Below are positions 18,247 through 28,400 of a DNA stretch of 64,000 nucleotides, piece by piece. The notes below the pieces were generated by a model. It did not search any database. It saw only the letters and a list, made by a program, of their open reading frames with translations, and had not been told where the DNA came from. The DNA lies in contig NZ_QKKX01000009.1 of NCBI RefSeq assembly GCF_003434305.1, positions 558,001 to 622,000 on the forward strand, written 5' to 3'. Both the position numbers and the translations under genes were made by a program. This stretch comes from Micromonospora sp. MW-13 (GTDB lineage Bacteria > Actinomycetota > Actinomycetes > Mycobacteriales > Micromonosporaceae). How positions within the stretch are numbered: the stretch's first letter is position 1; each line of letters starts with the position of its first letter.

Positions 18247-18561
18247 TCAGTGGAAGACCTTCAGGCCGACCACCCCGGCCACCACCAGCAGCAGGCAGAG
18301 GATCCGGGGCAGGCTGGTCGACTCGCCCAGCGCCAGCATCCCGACCAGCGCGGTGCCGACCGCGCCGATGCCGACCCAGACCACGTACCCGGTGCCGACC
18401 GGGATCTCCCGCAGCGCGTACGCCAGCCCCAGCATGCTGAGCACCAGCGTGCCGGCGAAGACGAGCGAGGGGAGGGGGCGGCTGAAGCCGGCGCTGCGGT
18501 CGAGCGAGATCGCCCACGCGGTTTCCAGGAGTCCGGAGACCACCAACACGATCCAGGCCAT
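18247..18561 (-). CDS. sugE: SMR-family guanidinium exporter (SugE/Gdx)
   Basis: A 104-aa small multidrug resistance protein with four membrane helices. The sequence MAWIVLVVSGLLETAWAISLDRSAGFSRPLPSL has the intramembrane Glu14 essential for proton-coupled export, and GTGYVVWVGIGAVGTALVGM is the family signature. The SugE/Gdx branch exports guanidinium. The guanidine-III riboswitch just upstream strongly supports that role. AGAGGTGA precedes the ATG. Convergent with ftsK, 30 bp apart. Confidence 0.9.
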   Translation of the reverse strand: MAWIVLVVSGLLETAWAISLDRSAGFSRPLPSLVFAGTLVLSMLGLAYALREIPVGTGYVVWVGIGAVGTALVGMLALGESTSLPRILCLLLVVAGVVGLKVFH

Positions 18562-18620
18562 GTGACATCACCTCTGCGGGGGCCCGGACCACCGGGGACC
18601 GGGACGAGTGGGCACAACTC

Positions 18621-18661
18621 GCGGGCGTCTTGCCTGACCGGGTACGCCCACCCTCGTCCGG
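18621..18661 (-). ncRNA. Guanidine-III (ykkC-III) riboswitch
   Basis: On the minus strand, 60 nt upstream of sugE, the 41-nt segment runs CCGGACGAGG, GTGGGCG, TACCCGGTCAGG, CAAGACGCCCGC. This is nearly identical to the guanidine-III aptamer consensus I recall (CCGGACGAGG...GTACCCGGTCAGGACAAGACG...). GGGCGT pairs with ACGCCC for P1, and the two CCGG blocks can form the pseudoknot. The sugE ribosome site lies about 40 nt downstream, past a small CGAGT/ACTCG hairpin, so control of translation initiation is likely. Confidence 0.88.
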
Positions 18662-18695
18662 GGCGGCCGTCGTCGTGCCTCGGCCCCCACCCCTG

Positions 18696-18701
18696 ACGCT
18701 A
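18696..18701 (-). promoter_or_regulatory. sugE -10 element
   Basis: TAGCGT on the minus strand, about 35 nt upstream of the riboswitch aptamer; a transcript starting near 18689 would carry the full aptamer. No clear -35 element. Confidence 0.35.
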
Positions 18702-18722
18702 GCACCGTCGCCCCCCACCCCA

Positions 18723-18812
18723 CCCACCCCGTCGATCATGGAGTCGTGGTGGGTGAAACGGCCCTGATGCCCGTTGTGTGGGGCAGCACACCTCCATGAT
18801 CGACGGGGTGGG
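18723..18812. repeat. Long intergenic inverted repeat (palindrome 2)
   Basis: Perfect 21-nt arms at 18723-18743 and 18792-18812, each built around CCCCGTCGATCATGGAG and its complement, enclose 48 nt. The enclosed part holds two further 5-bp stems (AACGG/CCGTT and GTGTG/CACAC), so a cruciform or branched RNA is possible. It separates the divergent sugE and ornithine-cyclodeaminase-like genes. Confidence 0.8.
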
Positions 18813-18854
18813 GGGGTTGAGGTGAAGGTGAGTTCAAGTTTCAGTATTGGGGGC

Positions 18855-19778
18855 ATGGCTCTGTTTGTGTCCGACCGGGAGGTCTCCGCCGTGCTCGACG
18901 CGTCCACCACCGTGGCCGCGATGCGCGACGCCCTGCTCGCCGCCCACGCCGGCCGGCTGGTCGCGCCGCCCCGCGCGTCCGCCCCGCTGGGCGGGGGCCG
19001 GATGGTGCTCACCGCCGGGCAGCTCACCGACGAGTGGTACGGCTACCGCTCGTACGACACGTTCGGCCACCCGCAGGGCGAGCAGCTCGTCGTGCTGCAC
19101 GACGGGCGGACCGGGGCGGTGCGGGCGGTCGCCGTCGGCGAGGAGCTGGGCTCCCGGCGTACCGGGGGACTGGGCGGGGTGGCCGTCGATGCGCTGGCCC
19201 GGCCGGACGCGGCCACCCTCGGCGTGATCGGCTCGGGCGGGCAGGCGTGGACCCAGGTCTGGGCCGCCGCCGCGGTCCGCCCGCTGCGCGAGGTGACCGT
19301 GCACAGCCGCTCGGCGGCCCGCCGGGAGGCGTTCGCCGCCCGGGTCCGCGCCGAGCTGGGCGTGCCGGCCCGGGCCGTGGACACCGCCCGGGCCGCCGTC
19401 GCCGGCCGGGATGTGGTGGTGCTCGCCACCACCAGCCCCACGCCGGTGCTGGCCGCCGCCGACCTGGCCCCCGGCGCCCACGTCAACACGGTCGGCTTCA
19501 AGCAGCGCGGCCGGGCCGAGTTCGCCGCCGACCTGCTGGACGCCGCCGACGTCCTGGTCACCGACTCGGCGGCACAGGCGAGGGCGTACGACCCGCCGAT
19601 GCTCGCGGCGCTGCCCCCGTACGCCGGGCGGCTGGCCGACCTGGGCGCGGTGCTGGCCGGGGCGGTCCCCGGAAGGACCGGCGCGGACCAGGTGTCGGTG
19701 TTCTGCTCCACCGGCCTGGCCGGCACCGAGGTCTTCCTGCTCGACCGGCTGCTGCGGGTCGGCGCGGCCCGGCGCTGA
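18855..19778 (+). CDS. Ornithine cyclodeaminase/mu-crystallin family protein
   Basis: A 307-aa member of the OCD/mu-crystallin family of NAD(P)-dependent amino-acid or imine reductases. The Rossmann motif GVIGSGGQAWTQVWA is near residue 120, preceded by GGLGGVAVDALARPDA; YRSYDTFGHPQGEQLVVLHDGRTGAVRAV is the family N-terminal strand pattern. The exact reaction cannot be told; proline formation from ornithine, ketimine reduction and a siderophore/amino-acid precursor role are all possible. ATG 18855 is preceded, with a 6-nt gap, by AGTATT. Monocistronic. Confidence 0.82.
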   Translation: MALFVSDREVSAVLDASTTVAAMRDALLAAHAGRLVAPPRASAPLGGGRMVLTAGQLTDEWYGYRSYDTFGHPQGEQLVVLHDGRTGAVRAVAVGEELGSRRTGGLGGVAVDALARPDAATLGVIGSGGQAWTQVWAAAAVRPLREVTVHSRSAARREAFAARVRAELGVPARAVDTARAAVAGRDVVVLATTSPTPVLAAADLAPGAHVNTVGFKQRGRAEFAADLLDAADVLVTDSAAQARAYDPPMLAALPPYAGRLADLGAVLAGAVPGRTGADQVSVFCSTGLAGTEVFLLDRLLRVGAARR

Positions 19779-19874
19779 CCGGCGGGCCCGGCGTCCGGCG
19801 GGGCTGTGCCCGGCGCCCGGCGGGCGGCGACCGCCGTTGCCGGGCCGGTCTGCCGCGCCCGGTACCCTCGGATG

Positions 19875-21437
19875 GTGTCTGCCACCTCCCCTTCCGACGG
19901 CTCCAGCTCGGCGCGTCTGGCGCCGCGCCGCGACCTGGAGCCGTCGTCCACCGCCACCGCCACCGCCACCGCCGGCCGCCGCGTCGCCCTGCTGACGCTG
20001 GGCTGCGCCCGTAACGAGGTCGACTCGGAGGAGCTGGCCGCCCGGCTGCACGCCGACGGCTGGCAGGTCACCACCGACGGCGAGGGCGCCGACGTGGTGG
20101 TCGTCAACACCTGCGGATTCGTGGAGAAGGCCAAGCAGGACTCGATCCAGACGCTGCTGGCCGCCGCCGACACCGGCGCGAAGGTGGTCGCCGCGGGCTG
20201 CATGGCCGAGCGGTACGGCCGGGAGCTGGCCGACAGCCTGCCGGAGGCTCAGGCGGTGCTGAGCTTCGACGACTACCCGGACATCGCCGCCCGGCTCGAC
20301 GCGGTCGTGGCCGGCGAGGCGATCGACGCGCACACCCCACGCGACCGGCGCGAGTTGCTGCCGCTGACGCCGGTCGCCCGGCGCGACAGCGCGGTCTCGC
20401 TGCCCGGCCACGGCACTGCGCGGACGGCCGTGCAGACCGACGAGCACACCCCGGCCCACCTGCGCCAGGTGCTGCGGCGCCGGCTCGACACCGGCCCGGT
20501 GGCGTCGCTCAAGCTGGCCAGCGGCTGCGACCGGCGCTGCGCGTTCTGCGCCATCCCGGCCTTCCGCGGCGCCTTCGTCTCGCGTACGCCCGACGAGCTG
20601 CTCGCCGAGGCCGAGTGGCTGGCCCGCGGCGGCGTCCGGGAACTGGTGCTGGTCAGCGAGAACTCGACGTCGTACGGCAAGGACCTGGGCGACCCCCGGG
20701 CGCTGGAGAAGCTGCTGCCGCAGCTCGCCGCCGTGTCCGGCATCGTCCGGGTCCGGGTGAGCTACCTCCAGCCCGCGGAGACCCGGCCCGGGCTGGTCGA
20801 GGCGATCGCCGGCACGCTGGGCGTCGCGCCCTACTTCGACCTGTCGTTCCAGCACTCCAGCGAGCCGGTGCTGCGCCGGATGCGCCGGTTCGGCTCCACC
20901 GACCGGTTCCTGGAGCTGCTGGCCTCCGCCCGCGCCCTGGCCCCGGCGGCGGGCGCGCGGAGCAACTTCATCGTCGGCTTCCCCGGCGAGACCCGGGGCG
21001 ACGTCGAGGAGCTGGTCCGGTTCCTCACCGAGGCGCGGCTCGACGCGATCGGCATGTTCGACTACAGCGACGAGGACGGCACCGAGGCCGCCGGCCTGCC
21101 CGGCAAGGTCTCCGCCGCCACCATCAAGCGCCGGTACGACCGGCTCAGCGCGCTCGCCGACGAGCTGTGCTCGCAGCGCGCCGAGGAGCGGCTCGGCTCC
21201 ACGGTCGAGGTGCTGGTCGACTCGATCGACGACGGCGTGGTCGAGGGCCGGGCGGCGCACCAGGCCCCCGAGGTCGACGGCTCGACCACGCTGGTCGCCC
21301 CGGCCGAGGGTGGCGTTGACCTGGCCGCGTTGCGCCCCGGCGACCTGGTGCGGGCGACGGTCACCGCCACTGAAGGGGTGGACCTGGTCGCGGTGCCGGA
21401 TGAGATGATCTCGGCGGCGCCCGGCGCGGAACGGTGA
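19875..21437 (+). CDS. rimO: Ribosomal protein S12 methylthiotransferase RimO
   Basis: A 520-aa radical-SAM enzyme that adds a methylthio group to Asp of ribosomal protein S12. N-terminal MTTase domain with [11 protein letters not shown] and [14 protein letters not shown] and [10 protein letters not shown] cysteines, radical-SAM cluster CDRRCAFC near residues 218-225, and a C-terminal TRAM-like domain. It has an N-terminal extension of about 35 Ser/Thr/Ala residues. TACCCT (19863-19868) ends 6 nt before GTG 19875, favouring that codon over the adjacent ATG at 19872. Overlaps pgsA by GTGA. Confidence 0.93.
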   Translation: MSATSPSDGSSSARLAPRRDLEPSSTATATATAGRRVALLTLGCARNEVDSEELAARLHADGWQVTTDGEGADVVVVNTCGFVEKAKQDSIQTLLAAADTGAKVVAAGCMAERYGRELADSLPEAQAVLSFDDYPDIAARLDAVVAGEAIDAHTPRDRRELLPLTPVARRDSAVSLPGHGTARTAVQTDEHTPAHLRQVLRRRLDTGPVASLKLASGCDRRCAFCAIPAFRGAFVSRTPDELLAEAEWLARGGVRELVLVSENSTSYGKDLGDPRALEKLLPQLAAVSGIVRVRVSYLQPAETRPGLVEAIAGTLGVAPYFDLSFQHSSEPVLRRMRRFGSTDRFLELLASARALAPAAGARSNFIVGFPGETRGDVEELVRFLTEARLDAIGMFDYSDEDGTEAAGLPGKVSAATIKRRYDRLSALADELCSQRAEERLGSTVEVLVDSIDDGVVEGRAAHQAPEVDGSTTLVAPAEGGVDLAALRPGDLVRATVTATEGVDLVAVPDEMISAAPGAER

Positions 21438-22108
21438 CGGCGGGCCCTGAGGAAGCGGGGGAGCCACGTGGTGCGGTGCCAGGTTCGCCACAGCGGCCCG
21501 ATCGGGGCGCGCCGGTGACTCCGGCGGCGGAGTCGACGCCGTCGCCGGTGGTCGCCCGGGTGCCGGTGCTCAACGCGGCCAACGCGCTGACCCTGCTGCG
21601 GCTGGTGCTGGTGCCGGTCTTCGTGGCGATGGTCGTGGTGTCGCAGATGAGCCAGGCCGGCTGGCGGATCGTGGCCTGCCTGATCTTCGTCTTCGCCTCG
21701 GCCACCGACCTGGTGGACGGCTGGATCGCCCGCCGCTTCGGCCTGGTCACCTCCGTCGGCAAGGTGGCCGACCCGATCGCCGACAAGGCGCTGACCGGCG
21801 CCGCCCTGGTGCTGCTGTCCTGGTACGACCTGCTGCCCTGGTGGGTGACCGTGGTGATCCTGGCCCGCGAGCTGGGCATCACGGCGCTGCGGTTCTGGGT
21901 GATCCGGCACGGCGTCATCGCGGCCAGCCGGGGTGGCAAGATCAAGACCGCGCTCCAGGTCCTCGCGATCACCTGGTACCTCTGGCCGATGCCGGCTGCC
22001 CTCGCCGCCGTCGGCCCGTGGATCATGGCCGCCGCGGTGGTGGTCACAGTGGTCACCGGCTTCGACTACATCGCCCAGGCCCTCCGGCTGCGCCGGCCCC
22101 GCTCCTGA
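21434..22108 (+). CDS. pgsA: CDP-diacylglycerol-glycerol-3-phosphate 3-phosphatidyltransferase
   Basis: A 224-aa CDP-alcohol phosphatidyltransferase of the PgsA type, making phosphatidylglycerol phosphate. The family motif DGx2ARx8Gx3Dx3D is intact ([23 protein letters not shown], around residues 95-117). An acidic/proline N-terminus of about 45 residues precedes five to six membrane helices. The GTG start overlaps the rimO stop; a later internal start is possible because the first 45 residues are not conserved-looking. Equivalent in position to pgsA3 upstream of clgR in mycobacteria. Confidence 0.9.
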   Translation: MTAGPEEAGEPRGAVPGSPQRPDRGAPVTPAAESTPSPVVARVPVLNAANALTLLRLVLVPVFVAMVVVSQMSQAGWRIVACLIFVFASATDLVDGWIARRFGLVTSVGKVADPIADKALTGAALVLLSWYDLLPWWVTVVILARELGITALRFWVIRHGVIAASRGGKIKTALQVLAITWYLWPMPAALAAVGPWIMAAAVVVTVVTGFDYIAQALRLRRPRS

Positions 22109-22248
22109 CCCCGGCCCCCCGGTGAGCACGGGTGGGTCGCGTCCCGCCCGGCGGGTCCGGGCGAGCACCAACCGACCACCGGTGGCGGGCGGGAGGATGC
22201 GGGGGCGGGAGGATGAGGGGCGGCAGCGGCGGGGAAAGGAACGTGGAC

Positions 22249-22824
22249 ATGGGGACGGACGCGAACGGGCTGCGGCCGGTCGGCAACCCGGCGGCCGGGG
22301 TGGTGCACCGCCTCGCCCTGCGGCACGAGACGCTGGCGACCGTGGAGTCGCTCACCGGCGGGCTGCTCTCGGCCGCGCTCGTGGAGATCGCCGGGGTGAG
22401 CGGCGTCTACCGGGGCGGGCTGGTCGTGTACGCCACCGAGCTGAAGGCGCGGCTGGCCGGCGTACCGGAGGACCTGCTGGCCGACCGCGGACCGGTCGAC
22501 CCGGACGTGGCCCTCGCCCTCGCCGAGGGCGGCCGGCGGCGCTGCGGCGCCGACTGGGGGCTGGCCACCACGGGCGTGGCCGGGCCGGAGCCGCAGGACG
22601 GCAAGCCGGTCGGGCTGGTCTACGTCGCCGTCGCCGGGCCGACCGGCGCCGAGGTCACCCGGCTCGACCTGGACGGCGGCCGGGACCACATCCGTTCCGC
22701 CGCGGTGATCGAGGCGTTCCGGATGCTGGCCGAGCGGATCCACGCGGCGGGCCCGGCGACCGGGCCGGGTGCGCCCGCCGCCGACGACGGCGATCCCGCG
22801 ACCGCCGCGACGGACGGGCGTTGA
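22249..22824 (+). CDS. CinA C-terminal domain protein (NMN deamidase-like)
   Basis: A 191-aa stand-alone CinA C-terminal domain: [44 protein letters not shown] and [25 protein letters not shown] are the family core. PncC-type members hydrolyse nicotinamide mononucleotide to recycle NAD. The Ser/Thr of ESLTGG, the usual active-site element, is present, though ESCTGG is the commoner form. ATG 22249 is placed 9 nt after GGAAAGGA. Lies between pgsA and clgR. The last 30 residues are low complexity. Confidence 0.85.
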   Translation: MGTDANGLRPVGNPAAGVVHRLALRHETLATVESLTGGLLSAALVEIAGVSGVYRGGLVVYATELKARLAGVPEDLLADRGPVDPDVALALAEGGRRRCGADWGLATTGVAGPEPQDGKPVGLVYVAVAGPTGAEVTRLDLDGGRDHIRSAAVIEAFRMLAERIHAAGPATGPGAPAADDGDPATAATDGR

Positions 22825-22981
22825 ACGGCCACCGCCAGATGGTGGGGCGGGGTGGGATGTCACCGGGGCCGGCAACGGGTACGGTTGCGGGAAGGCTCCG
22901 ACGCGCGTCGTCGGCACCGGGGCGGTGCACCGCGCCGGGAACGACGACCGTCGGAGGGTGAGACACGTCAGGGGAGGTGCG

Positions 22982-23446
22982 ATGGTCCTGCTACGCCGGG
23001 TGATCGGTGACGCACTGCGGGCGCGCCGGCAGGGGCAGCACCGCACCCTGCGCGAGGTCTCCTCCGCGGCGAACGTGAGCCTGGGCTACCTGTCCGAGAT
23101 CGAGCGCGGTCAGAAGGAGCCCTCCAGCGAGCTGCTGGCCGCCATCTGCGACGCCCTCGGCGCCCGGCTCTCCGAGCTGCTCCGCGACGTCAGCGACACG
23201 GTCGCCCTCGCCGAACAGCTCCCCGGGGTGCTGGTGCCGGTGCAGGACGAGACCGCCGGCCCGGCCGAGCCGACGCCGGTGGGCCGCGCGGCCGTCCGCA
23301 ACGCCGCCGGCCGCGGGGTGCGCCAGGTCACCACGGGCGGCCCGGTGTCGGTCGCGGTGCACCAGGACTCGCCGCTGAAGGCCACCCTGCGCACCACGCG
23401 GGTGCGCTCCGCCGAGCGCGACCGCGACGTCGTCTGCGCCGCCTGA
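22982..23446 (+). CDS. clgR: ClgR-family XRE regulator of Clp protease/PspA response
   Basis: A 154-aa regulator. XRE helix-turn-helix at residues 1-70 ([52 protein letters not shown]) is almost family-invariant. ClgR activates clp protease genes and, in mycobacteria, the clgR-pspA-pspM operon. The protein ends VVCAA; a C-terminal Ala-Ala is the known Clp degradation signal of ClgR/PopR proteins. ATG follows an AGGGGAGG site. pspA lies 263 bp downstream, so pspA may also have its own promoter. Confidence 0.88.
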   Translation: MVLLRRVIGDALRARRQGQHRTLREVSSAANVSLGYLSEIERGQKEPSSELLAAICDALGARLSELLRDVSDTVALAEQLPGVLVPVQDETAGPAEPTPVGRAAVRNAAGRGVRQVTTGGPVSVAVHQDSPLKATLRTTRVRSAERDRDVVCAA

Positions 23447-23516
23447 CCCGGTCCTGCGCGCGGCCACCCCGGCCGGCGCGTCGCCGCCCGCCGGCCCGAC
23501 CGCGCGCGGCCCAAAC

Positions 23517-23541
23517 CCCGGCCGCCGACGACGTGGCCGGG
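23517..23541 (+). terminator. Hairpin after clgR
   Basis: CCCGGCC (23517-23523) and GGCCGGG (23535-23541) form a stem flanked by AAAC and CTTT, resembling an intrinsic terminator between clgR and pspA. Confidence 0.45.
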
Positions 23542-23709
23542 CTTTCCCCCGCCGCGTACTGTTGATCAGACGGTGGCGCGTGCCGCTCGTGGCGTACGGA
23601 CGGCCGGGCTGGCGCCCGGCTGGGACGATGGGGCCACTGTCGCGCGCGACCACCGGACCGCCCGGCACGGCCGAGGCGGCGCGACTCTAACTGAGGGGAT
23701 ACCGCGGAG

Positions 23710-24582
23710 ATGGCGAACCCGTTCGTCAAGGGCTGGAAATACCTGATGGCGCTCTTCGGTGCCCGGATCGACGAGCACGCCGACCCCAAGGTGCAGATCC
23801 AGCAGGCCATCGAGGAGGCGCAGCGCCAGCACCAGGCGCTGGTCCAGCAGGCGGCGGCGGTGATCGGTAACCAGCGTCAGCTGGAGCTGAAGCTGTCCCG
23901 GCAGATGTCCGAGGTCGAGCGCCTCCAGGGCAATGCCCGGCAGGCCCTGGTCCTCGCCGACCAGGCCCGGGCCCGTGGCGACGAGGCGGAGGCCGGCAAG
24001 TACGAGCAGTCCGCCCAGGTGCTGGCCACCCAGCTCGTCTCGGCCGAGCAGGCCACGGAGGACCTGAAGACCCTGCACGACCAGGCGCTCGGCGCCGCCG
24101 CGCAGGCCCGCCGGGCGGTGGAGAACAACTCGATGATCCTCCAGCAGAAGCTGGCCGAGCGCACCAAGCTGCTCAGCCAGCTCGAGCAGGCCAAGATGCA
24201 GGAGAGCGTGGCCCGCTCGCTGGAGTCGATGTCCTCGCTGACCGCGTCCGGCAGCACCCCCTCGCTGGACGAGGTGCGGGACCGGATCGAGAAGCGTTAC
24301 GCCACCGCGATGGGCCGGGCCGAGCTGGCCGGCAACTCCGTCGAGGGCCGGATGCTGGAGATCCAGAAGGCGACGCTGGACTCGGCCGGCTCGTCCCGGC
24401 TGGAGCAGATCCGCTCCAGCATGGCCGGCGAGCAGCTCGCCGGCCGGCAGGACCGCTCGGCGGCGGGGCAGCAGGGCCAGCCCGCGCCGGCCGCCGACCC
24501 GGCCGCCGCGGCCCGGCTCGACCAGATCCGGGCCAGCATGGGTCAGGAGCGCGGCACCGGGGACAGCACCGCCGCCGGCTGA
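23710..24582 (+). CDS. pspA: PspA/IM30 (ESCRT-III-like) membrane stress protein
   Basis: A 290-aa phage-shock protein A homologue. [54 protein letters not shown] is the typical start with the membrane-binding amphipathic helix, followed by long coiled coils (residues 25-220). The last 60 residues are Gln/Ala-rich with two copies of a LxQIRxSM motif ([13 protein letters not shown] and [12 protein letters not shown]). It polymerises on the inner membrane to protect it under envelope stress. It lies between clgR and pspM as in M. tuberculosis Rv2745c-Rv2743c. Confidence 0.93.
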   Translation: MANPFVKGWKYLMALFGARIDEHADPKVQIQQAIEEAQRQHQALVQQAAAVIGNQRQLELKLSRQMSEVERLQGNARQALVLADQARARGDEAEAGKYEQSAQVLATQLVSAEQATEDLKTLHDQALGAAAQARRAVENNSMILQQKLAERTKLLSQLEQAKMQESVARSLESMSSLTASGSTPSLDEVRDRIEKRYATAMGRAELAGNSVEGRMLEIQKATLDSAGSSRLEQIRSSMAGEQLAGRQDRSAAGQQGQPAPAADPAAAARLDQIRASMGQERGTGDSTAAG

Positions 24583-24677
24583 GCGGCAGCAGCGCCGCTG
24601 GTCGGGCGGCACCAGGGCCGGTCGGGGCCGGCGGCGGGCGCGCCGAAGGCCGGGGCGGCCGGATCGAGGAGGCACGG

Positions 24678-25460
24678 GTGGCAGACGAGCGAGCACGGTA
24701 CTTCCGTCAACTGAGCCGGCTGCGGCGGTCCGCCCGGCGGTGGAGTGTCCTGGGCGGCGGCCTGACCGGGGCGGCGGCCGTGCTGACCCCGTACGCGGGG
24801 CTCGGGCTGCCCGACGCGGCCTGGGCCGGCGCCGCGGGCAGCGCGGTGGCGCTGGCCGCCTGGCGCTGGCTCGACCTGCGGGCCCACGCGGCCCGCCCCG
24901 CGCCCCCGGCGCTCGACCCGGCCGAGGCCGCCGCCCGGTCCCGGGCCCGGCTGGTCGCCGCCGTCGAACGGCTCCCCGCCGGGCAGGGGGTGCTGGCCGA
25001 GGTGCGCCGGGTGCGGTCCCGGTTGACCCTGCGTGGCACCAGCGTTGCCGAGCCGTGGGCCCGGCTGGACCGGGCCGCGCTGACCCTCGGCGGGATGGCC
25101 GGCCGGCTGACCGGGCTGGCCGAGCCGGCCGTGTTGGAGGCCGCCGCCGCGGACCGCTCGCTGCGCGAGCTGGCCGGGCGGGTGGCCAGCGTCGAGCGGG
25201 CCCTGCAACTCGCCCCGGCCGACGCCCGGGCACCGCTCGCCGACGCCCACCGCGAGCTGTCCGCGCAGCTCCAGAGCGGGGTCACCGCGTACGAGCGGCT
25301 GGTGGTGGCCGCCGCCGGCTACCTGGCCGAGGACGCCCGCCCCAGCACCGAGCACGCCGCCGCGTCCCGGCTCGCCGAGGCGACCGACCTGCTGCACGGG
25401 GTGGCCTCGGCGCTGGCCGAGCTACGCACGGTCGGCGACCCGCTGCGCGCCCCCCGCTGA
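24678..25460 (+). CDS. pspM: PspM-like envelope stress protein
   Basis: A 260-aa protein starting MADERARYFRQLSRLRRSARRWSVLGGG, with two adjacent membrane helices (about residues 24-62) and a helical, Ala/Arg/Leu-rich cytosolic domain. Sequence and position directly after pspA fit PspM (Rv2743c family), the membrane partner of PspA in actinobacteria. Identification rests largely on context; the helical domain alone would be called hypothetical. This gene ends the conserved block on this side of the 35-kb accessory stretch. The next gene converges, its end 5 bp away. Confidence 0.78.
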   Translation: MADERARYFRQLSRLRRSARRWSVLGGGLTGAAAVLTPYAGLGLPDAAWAGAAGSAVALAAWRWLDLRAHAARPAPPALDPAEAAARSRARLVAAVERLPAGQGVLAEVRRVRSRLTLRGTSVAEPWARLDRAALTLGGMAGRLTGLAEPAVLEAAAADRSLRELAGRVASVERALQLAPADARAPLADAHRELSAQLQSGVTAYERLVVAAAGYLAEDARPSTEHAAASRLAEATDLLHGVASALAELRTVGDPLRAPR

Positions 25461-25464
25461 CCGC

Positions 25465-28400
25465 TCAGCCGGGGGTGGTCACCGCCACCGGCGAGGTGAA
25501 CGGCGAGCTGCCGACCACGTTGAACGACCGCACCCGGTAGTGGTACGTCACGCCCCGGGCCAGCCCGGTGTTGGTGAACCCCCGCCCGTGCACCGTGAAC
25601 GCGACGACCTCCCGCTCGAACGCCGGGTCGAGGGCCCGCTGCACCACGAACCCGGCCCCCGGCCCACCCGGCGGCCCCGCCGCCCAGGTCAGCGCCACCG
25701 TCGCCGTGTCCGGCGCGGGGGCGCTCGCGGCGCCGGCCAGCGCCGTCGGCGGCGTGGGCCGGGGCGGAGTGGTGACGGTGGCGACCGTCGACCACGGCGA
25801 CGCCGCGCCCAGGTAGGTGGTGCGCACCCGGTAGTAGTAGGTGGTCTCCGGGGCGACCACGGCGTCCACGTGCTGCTCGCCCACCCCGATCGCCGTGGTG
25901 ACCGGCCCGCTGGTGAAGGTGGGGTTGGTGGCCCGCTGCACGTCCACGCCCGTGGCGAAGGAGCGGTTCGCCCAGCGCAGCGCCACCCGTGGCGGCGCGG
26001 CCGGCGGGACCGCCGCGACCAGCCCGGACGGGGCGGCGAGCCGCACCCCCGCCGGCACCCCGTTGGACCAGGCTGAGCAGCTCACCTCGTTCTCCGCCCG
26101 GATCCGGTAGTGGTACGTCACCCCCGGGGTGACCGTCGCGTCGGTGTACCGGGAGGCGGCGGCGGCCACCGTGATCGCGGTGACCCCCTCGGTGAACGCG
26201 GCGTCGGTGGCCCGCTGGAGCAGGTGGCTGCGGGCCGGCGGGTGACTGCCGTTGCCGGTCCAGGTCAGCGCGATCGCCGGCAGCACGGTCGCCGAGCCGG
26301 CCACCGGCGTGGCGGTCAGCCCGGTCGGGGCCTTCGGGGCGACCCGCAGCACCAGCGGGCGGCTCATGCCCTGGTCCCGGTGGCCGCCGAGCTGGCTGTG
26401 CCAGCGGTACTCCCAGCCCATGTTGACCAACTGGTTCACCACCGCCGCCGGCCGGCCGTCGAGCGGGCTGACCGCGGTCGAGCCGATCCGGGCGCCGGCC
26501 GGGCGGGTCGGGTCGAGCAGCCGGACGCTGTCACCGAGCTTGAACGGCAGGGCGGGCGCGACGGGACGCAGCGCCACGATCACGTCCTCCCGGGGGTTGA
26601 CCCGGATCGTCTCCTTCCACCCCAACTCGTTGGCCTCCGGCAGGCGGATCGTGCCGTCCCGGCCGACCCGGTTGACGAGTTGCACGTCGCAGCCGCCGAC
26701 GTGCACGGGGTGGGTCTGCCCGGCGTCCCCGGTGATCCGCCAGAGCTGGGTGCCGTCCGCGGGCGCGCCGATCGGGACCGTCGGGTCGGCGATCACCAGG
26801 GTCTCGGTGGCCGGGTCGACCGGCCCGAGTGGCAGGGTCACCGGGCCGAGCGGGCCGGCGTTCGGGTGGGCGACCCCGAGCCGGCCGGCCACCCGCCCGT
26901 ACGCCGGTTCGAACACCTGCTCCACCGCCTTCACCGCCAGCGGCAGGGTCACCGGGGCGGCGGCCCCGGCCGGGGTGAAGCTGACCGAGGTGGCGTACGC
27001 CGTGACCACGGTCTCCCGGGCCGTGCGGGTGCCGAACGCGGCGTCGTACGCCGGCTGGGGCACGATCGGCGGGCGCTGGCTGGCCGCGTACGCGGCGGGC
27101 AGCCGGTCGGCGAGCCGGGCCAGGTCGAACGGCTCGGCGGGCTCGCCCGCCACCCGGAACTGGAGCAGGGTCCGGGTGTTCGGCCCGTACCCGGGGCGGG
27201 TGCCGGGGGCCCCGCCGACGGCGGTGCGGTCCGGCGCGCCGGTGTGGTGGTCGTAGCGGGGGTCGAACCGGGGCAGCGGGGCCGGGCAGTCGTTGTACAG
27301 GAGCACCGTGGCTCCGGGCGGGACGGCGGAGAAGTCGACCACCACGTCGGCCCGCTCGCCGGGGGCGAGCAGCAGGGCGTGCCCGTCGACGTTCAGTACG
27401 GTCGGGTCCTGCCGGTCGTACCGGTAGCCGACCGGGCGGTTGGGCAGCACCACCGGGGCGGGCAACAGCCCGCACTCGTTGCCCACCTGGACGAACTCCG
27501 GCCCGGTCGCGGCGGGGTCCGGCACCCCGCCGTCACGGCCGTCGGTGGGCCAGTGCGCCGGGCGGCCGGGGCAGCGGACCGCGTCCACCATCGGCACCTC
27601 GCCCGCGTCGGCGTCGCGCAGCTCGCCGTCCGGGCCCCACATCGGCCCGTCCGAGCGGGCCCGGTAGAGCTGGAGGTTCAGGCCGCGGTCGGCGCAGGCG
27701 TTGAGGATCCGGAACCGGTACGCCTTCGGCGCCACCGTCAGGTACGGGTAGGCGACCCCGTTGACCAGCGGGGTGTCCCCGTACGCCTCCGGCACCGCCG
27801 ACGGGTGCGGCACGCCCGGGGCCAGCGGCGGCTCGTCGGGGGCGGCGACCGGGTCGTGGTGCGGGTTCGGCGCCGGTCCGACGGGGTGGCCGTCGGGCTC
27901 CGGGTCCGGCCCCGGTCGGGCCGTCGCCTCCCGGCCCGGCGGGGGACCGGTCCACGGGCCGTAGTCCCAGCGGCCGGTCGGGTTGCCGCCCGAGGCCCGG
28001 TACGGGTTCTGCCGGGGCTGGTAGACGTGCGGATGCCACAGGCTGCCGCGGGCCCCCCAGCGGTCCCGGTCCCAGGTCGGGTCCTGGGCGGCGAGCTGGG
28101 TGTCGTCCGGCACGAAGGTGCGGTCCTGGATCACCAGCGGAAGCTGTTCGGCGGGCAGCACGCCGTCGGCGACGAGGCGCTCCTCGGCCGGGTCGGTGAG
28201 CAGGTAGAGCGCGAGCTGACCGGAGTGGACGGTGAGCCGGGACAGGCCGAGCGTGTTGTCGTGCAGCCACATCAGCCGGCCGCTCTGCTCGTTCGGGTAG
28301 TACAGGGTCGTCGCCCCGGGGCCGGGCGGCGGCATGTCCGGCACGTGGGTCAGCCCCACCCCCGTCGGGTACGGGGTGATCTCACCGGCCGGGGTCACCC

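Noticed and set aside
22937..22981. SigE-type promoter (GGAAC...CGTC) before clgR as in M. tuberculosis
   Set aside because: A GGAAC is present, but the nearest suitable CGTC is about 23 nt away, too far for an ECF -35/-10 pair.
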